Shown in pieces: positions 62,544-64,000 of a stretch of DNA of 64,000 nt (positions are counted from its first letter, which is position 1; each line of letters starts with the position of its first letter). A program made the translations under genes and the position numbers. Below the pieces are notes generated by a model. That model was given only the letters and a program-made list of their open reading frames with translations, was not told the origin of the DNA and did not search any database. Source of the stretch: Prosthecodimorpha hirschii (GTDB lineage Bacteria; Pseudomonadota; Alphaproteobacteria; Rhizobiales; Ancalomicrobiaceae); NCBI RefSeq assembly GCF_001305515.1, contig NZ_LJYW01000001.1, positions 4,173,934-4,237,933 of the forward strand. Reading direction: 5' to 3'.

Positions 62544-62858
62544 GGATGGCTGCATCCAGTCTTGTGCATGCCTGAGGCCCATCCCATGTGCGGTCGGGCG
62601 GTTCGGTGCCGAAAGCGCCGTCTCGCCCGGCGCAGCGGGCCGGCGATCGCCGAATGCCGTGCCGAAATCACGAAAATCGACGTGACGCAGCGAGATGCGC
62701 GTCGGTTCCGGACGCGGCCCGTCCCGGGCCTGTCCGGCAGGGTTCCAACCGAACGGTCAAAATCGCTGTCGTATCGCTTTGATTTGGACGCGTTTTGTGG
62801 TAAAGGTCACACACAGTCGAATTTTCCCCTCCGGCAATCTCCCCTAGGGAGTTCACGC

Positions 62859-62945
62859 ATGATCGGCTTGAGCGAAGAAATGGCTCGGCGGAACGTCGAT
62901 ATGCGTTGTGATGTTCGGTGGTGGGTGTCTCGCAGGACCGGCTGA
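62859..62945 (+). CDS. Possible small protein or leader peptide of 28 residues
   Basis: ATG 62859 follows AGGGAG at a spacing of about seven bases. The peptide begins MIGLSEEMARRNVDMRCDVR and ends in WWVSRRTG. An AT-richer stretch with TTGATTTGGAC-like sequence lies upstream (62777-62815). No homologue comes to mind. It may be a leader peptide upstream of carD, or chance. Confidence 0.3.
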   Translation: MIGLSEEMARRNVDMRCDVRWWVSRRTG

Positions 62946-63112
62946 GATTTCTAAGATCGACCCGTAACCGGTGACGGCTTCCTGCCGAAGCCGGCTTTCG
63001 TGTCGTTGCTACCGGTCCGTGCCTCCTCCGGGGGCCGCGTGATCGGGGGGACTGTCCTCAGGATCATCCGGCGGGGCGCCGGGCGGTCGACATGCGCAGG
63101 AGTGATGGGCGT

Positions 63113-63712
63113 ATGGCCACCAATACGAAGAAGACGTCGCAGACCCGCCAAGGATTCAAGGCGGGAGAGCACATCGTTTACCCCGCCCACGGCGTTGGAC
63201 AAATCACGTCGATCGAAGAACAGGAGATCGCGGGGTACAAGCTCGAACTGTTCGTCATCTCCTTCGAGAAGGACAAGATGACCCTGCGCGTCCCGGTCCC
63301 GAAGATCGCCACCGTCGGCATGCGCAAGCTGTCCGAGCCGGATGCGGTCAAGAAGGCCCTGGAGACCGTCAAGGGCCGCGCGCGCGTCAAGCGCACCATG
63401 TGGTCCCGCCGCGCCCAGGAATATGAAGCCAAGATCAATTCCGGCGATCTGATCGCCATCGCCGAGGTCGTGCGCGATCTCTACCGGGCCGACAGCCAGC
63501 CGGAACAGTCCTATTCCGAGCGCCAGCTCTACGAGGCGGCGCTGGACCGGATGGCGCGCGAGGTCGCGGCGGTCAATCGCATCTCCGAGACCGAGGCGAT
63601 CCGCCAGATCGAGTCCAATCTCCTCAAGAACCCGCGCCGCAACGCCAAGCCGGCGGAAGGCGAGGCCGAGGTCGAGACGGAGTTCGAGGACGAGCAGGAG
63701 GAGGCGGCCTGA
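63113..63712 (+). CDS. carD: CarD family transcription regulator
   Basis: RNA polymerase-binding regulator of 199 residues that stabilises promoter open complexes, notably for rRNA and stress genes. The N-terminal Tudor-like RNAP-interaction domain is GFKAGEHIVYPAHGVGQITS and KLELFVISFEKDKMTLRVPV; the C-terminal helical DNA-binding part follows (WSRRAQEYEAKINSGDLIAI). The C terminus is an acidic tail (FEDEQEEAA). ATG 63113 is preferred because AGGAG lies ten bases upstream; ATG 63092 is in frame. A strong terminator follows. Confidence 0.93.
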   Translation: MATNTKKTSQTRQGFKAGEHIVYPAHGVGQITSIEEQEIAGYKLELFVISFEKDKMTLRVPVPKIATVGMRKLSEPDAVKKALETVKGRARVKRTMWSRRAQEYEAKINSGDLIAIAEVVRDLYRADSQPEQSYSERQLYEAALDRMAREVAAVNRISETEAIRQIESNLLKNPRRNAKPAEGEAEVETEFEDEQEEAA

Positions 63713-63745
63713 CCGGCACCTCACGACATCGTCACGCGAGACAAG

Positions 63746-63773
63746 AAAAGGCCCGGGCGTTCCGGGCCTTTTT
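63746..63773 (+). terminator. Rho-independent terminator of carD
   Basis: Perfect 11-base arms AAAAGGCCCGG/CCGGGCCTTTT with a five-base loop and a following T, 33 bases after the carD stop. The A/T flanks make it able to work in both directions. Confidence 0.92.
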
Positions 63774-64000
63774 CATGTCCGGGGCCTTGTTTCGCTCCGG
63801 GCGCGCTCCGATATCGTCAATAGGGGATAACGCTTAGGCCACGTCGACCCCGCAGGCTTCGTCCTGCGCGGTCTTGGGGTGGCGGCCAGGGTTCGTCTCG
63901 ATGCCGCCGGCGGCTCGAGGGCGGATGGCGGCGGAAACGTCACCGGCACGCCCGAAACCGGTGTGCCTGGAGGCAACCTGCGGCGAGGCTCTGCGTTTCC
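63774..64000. other. Unassigned right end of the window
   Basis: No complete gene seen. A stem CGCAGG/CCTGCG with a UUCG-like loop lies at 63851-63868, following GATATC and GGGGATAACG near 63810-63830 that look promoter-like. It may be the leader of a gene starting beyond the window or a small RNA. Confidence 0.3.

Larger units (their letters stand above)
62466..63112. other. Long gap between fdxA and carD
   Basis: About 650 bases. Contents: the hairpin at 62521-62543, a GC-rich middle without a convincing gene (the open frame from 62538 lacks a ribosome binding site and family features), an AT-richer promoter-like stretch at 62755-62830, and a possible 28-codon ORF at 62859. The carD promoter is presumably in the second half. 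Confidence 0.5.

Noticed and set aside
62538-62945. 135-codon open frame behind fdxA
   Set aside because: Arg-rich shadow-like composition, starts inside a hairpin, no ribosome binding site; only its last 28 codons have a plausible start.

Overview
The window is about 64 kb of GC-rich chromosome. It looks like a facultatively methylotrophic alphaproteobacterium of the order Hyphomicrobiales. The evidence is a complete calcium-type methanol dehydrogenase (mxa) cluster, the ethylmalonyl-CoA pathway genes ccr and ecm (used to regenerate glyoxylate during C1/C2 growth), and family markers typical of the order: DUF2125 and DUF930 proteins, a ChaC-like cyclotransferase, 7Fe ferredoxin FdxA and a CarD-type regulator. 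The genus cannot be read from the sequence.

Layout. 1-13.5 kb is housekeeping core: ftsX, a YdcF-like protein, plsC, chaC, a DUF2125 protein, a GNAT protein, an L,D-transpeptidase, an orphan receiver, an AEC carrier, gluQ, an AlkA-like glycosylase, an esterase, an HNH protein, a DsbB-like and a YqaA-like membrane protein, then tRNA-Leu(CAA). 13.5-26.3 kb is a genomic island in the 3' end of that tRNA gene. It carries two tyrosine recombinases, two small helix-turn-helix proteins, a type I restriction-modification operon (hsdM-hsdS-fic-hsdR) and an AT-rich gene for a probable CBS-HEPN protein. A second copy of the tRNA 3' end closes the island, followed by the scar of a second related integrase.

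26.5-42.8 kb is methanol oxidation. On the minus strand the order is mxaF-J-G-I-R-S-A-C-K-L-D-E, then mxaH, a histidine kinase, mxaB, a cytochrome c' and an OmpR-type regulator. MxaF and MxaI form the periplasmic PQQ enzyme, MxaG is its cytochrome electron acceptor, MxaJ is a periplasmic partner, and MxaR to MxaL resemble a MoxR/VWA insertion machine for calcium and maturation. Accessory genes R to E overlap or abut, which implies translational coupling. A 118-bp palindromic repeat sits at the 3' ends of mxaE and of the OmpR-type gene and supplies the stop codon of both; a third, decayed copy lies near 54.3 kb.

42.8-54.3 kb is mixed: a TraB/GumN protein, a DNA-binding protein, an acyl-CoA ligase operon, a TAP-like hydrolase, a marR/AhpD-like divergent pair, and a divergent pair of citrate synthase homologues, one fused to a helix-turn-helix domain. 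54.4-58.5 kb holds ccr and ecm on opposite strands around a small membrane protein. 58.7-62 kb has two glycine-rich exported proteins and a PhoPQ-like two-component system. The right end holds fdxA and carD with a clear terminator.

The best candidate for an undescribed system is the island's restriction module with its Fic protein, a 23-bp-arm palindrome and the CBS-HEPN protein. The 118-bp repeat that donates stop codons is the most unusual non-coding signal. No CRISPR array and no insertion sequence transposase were seen.
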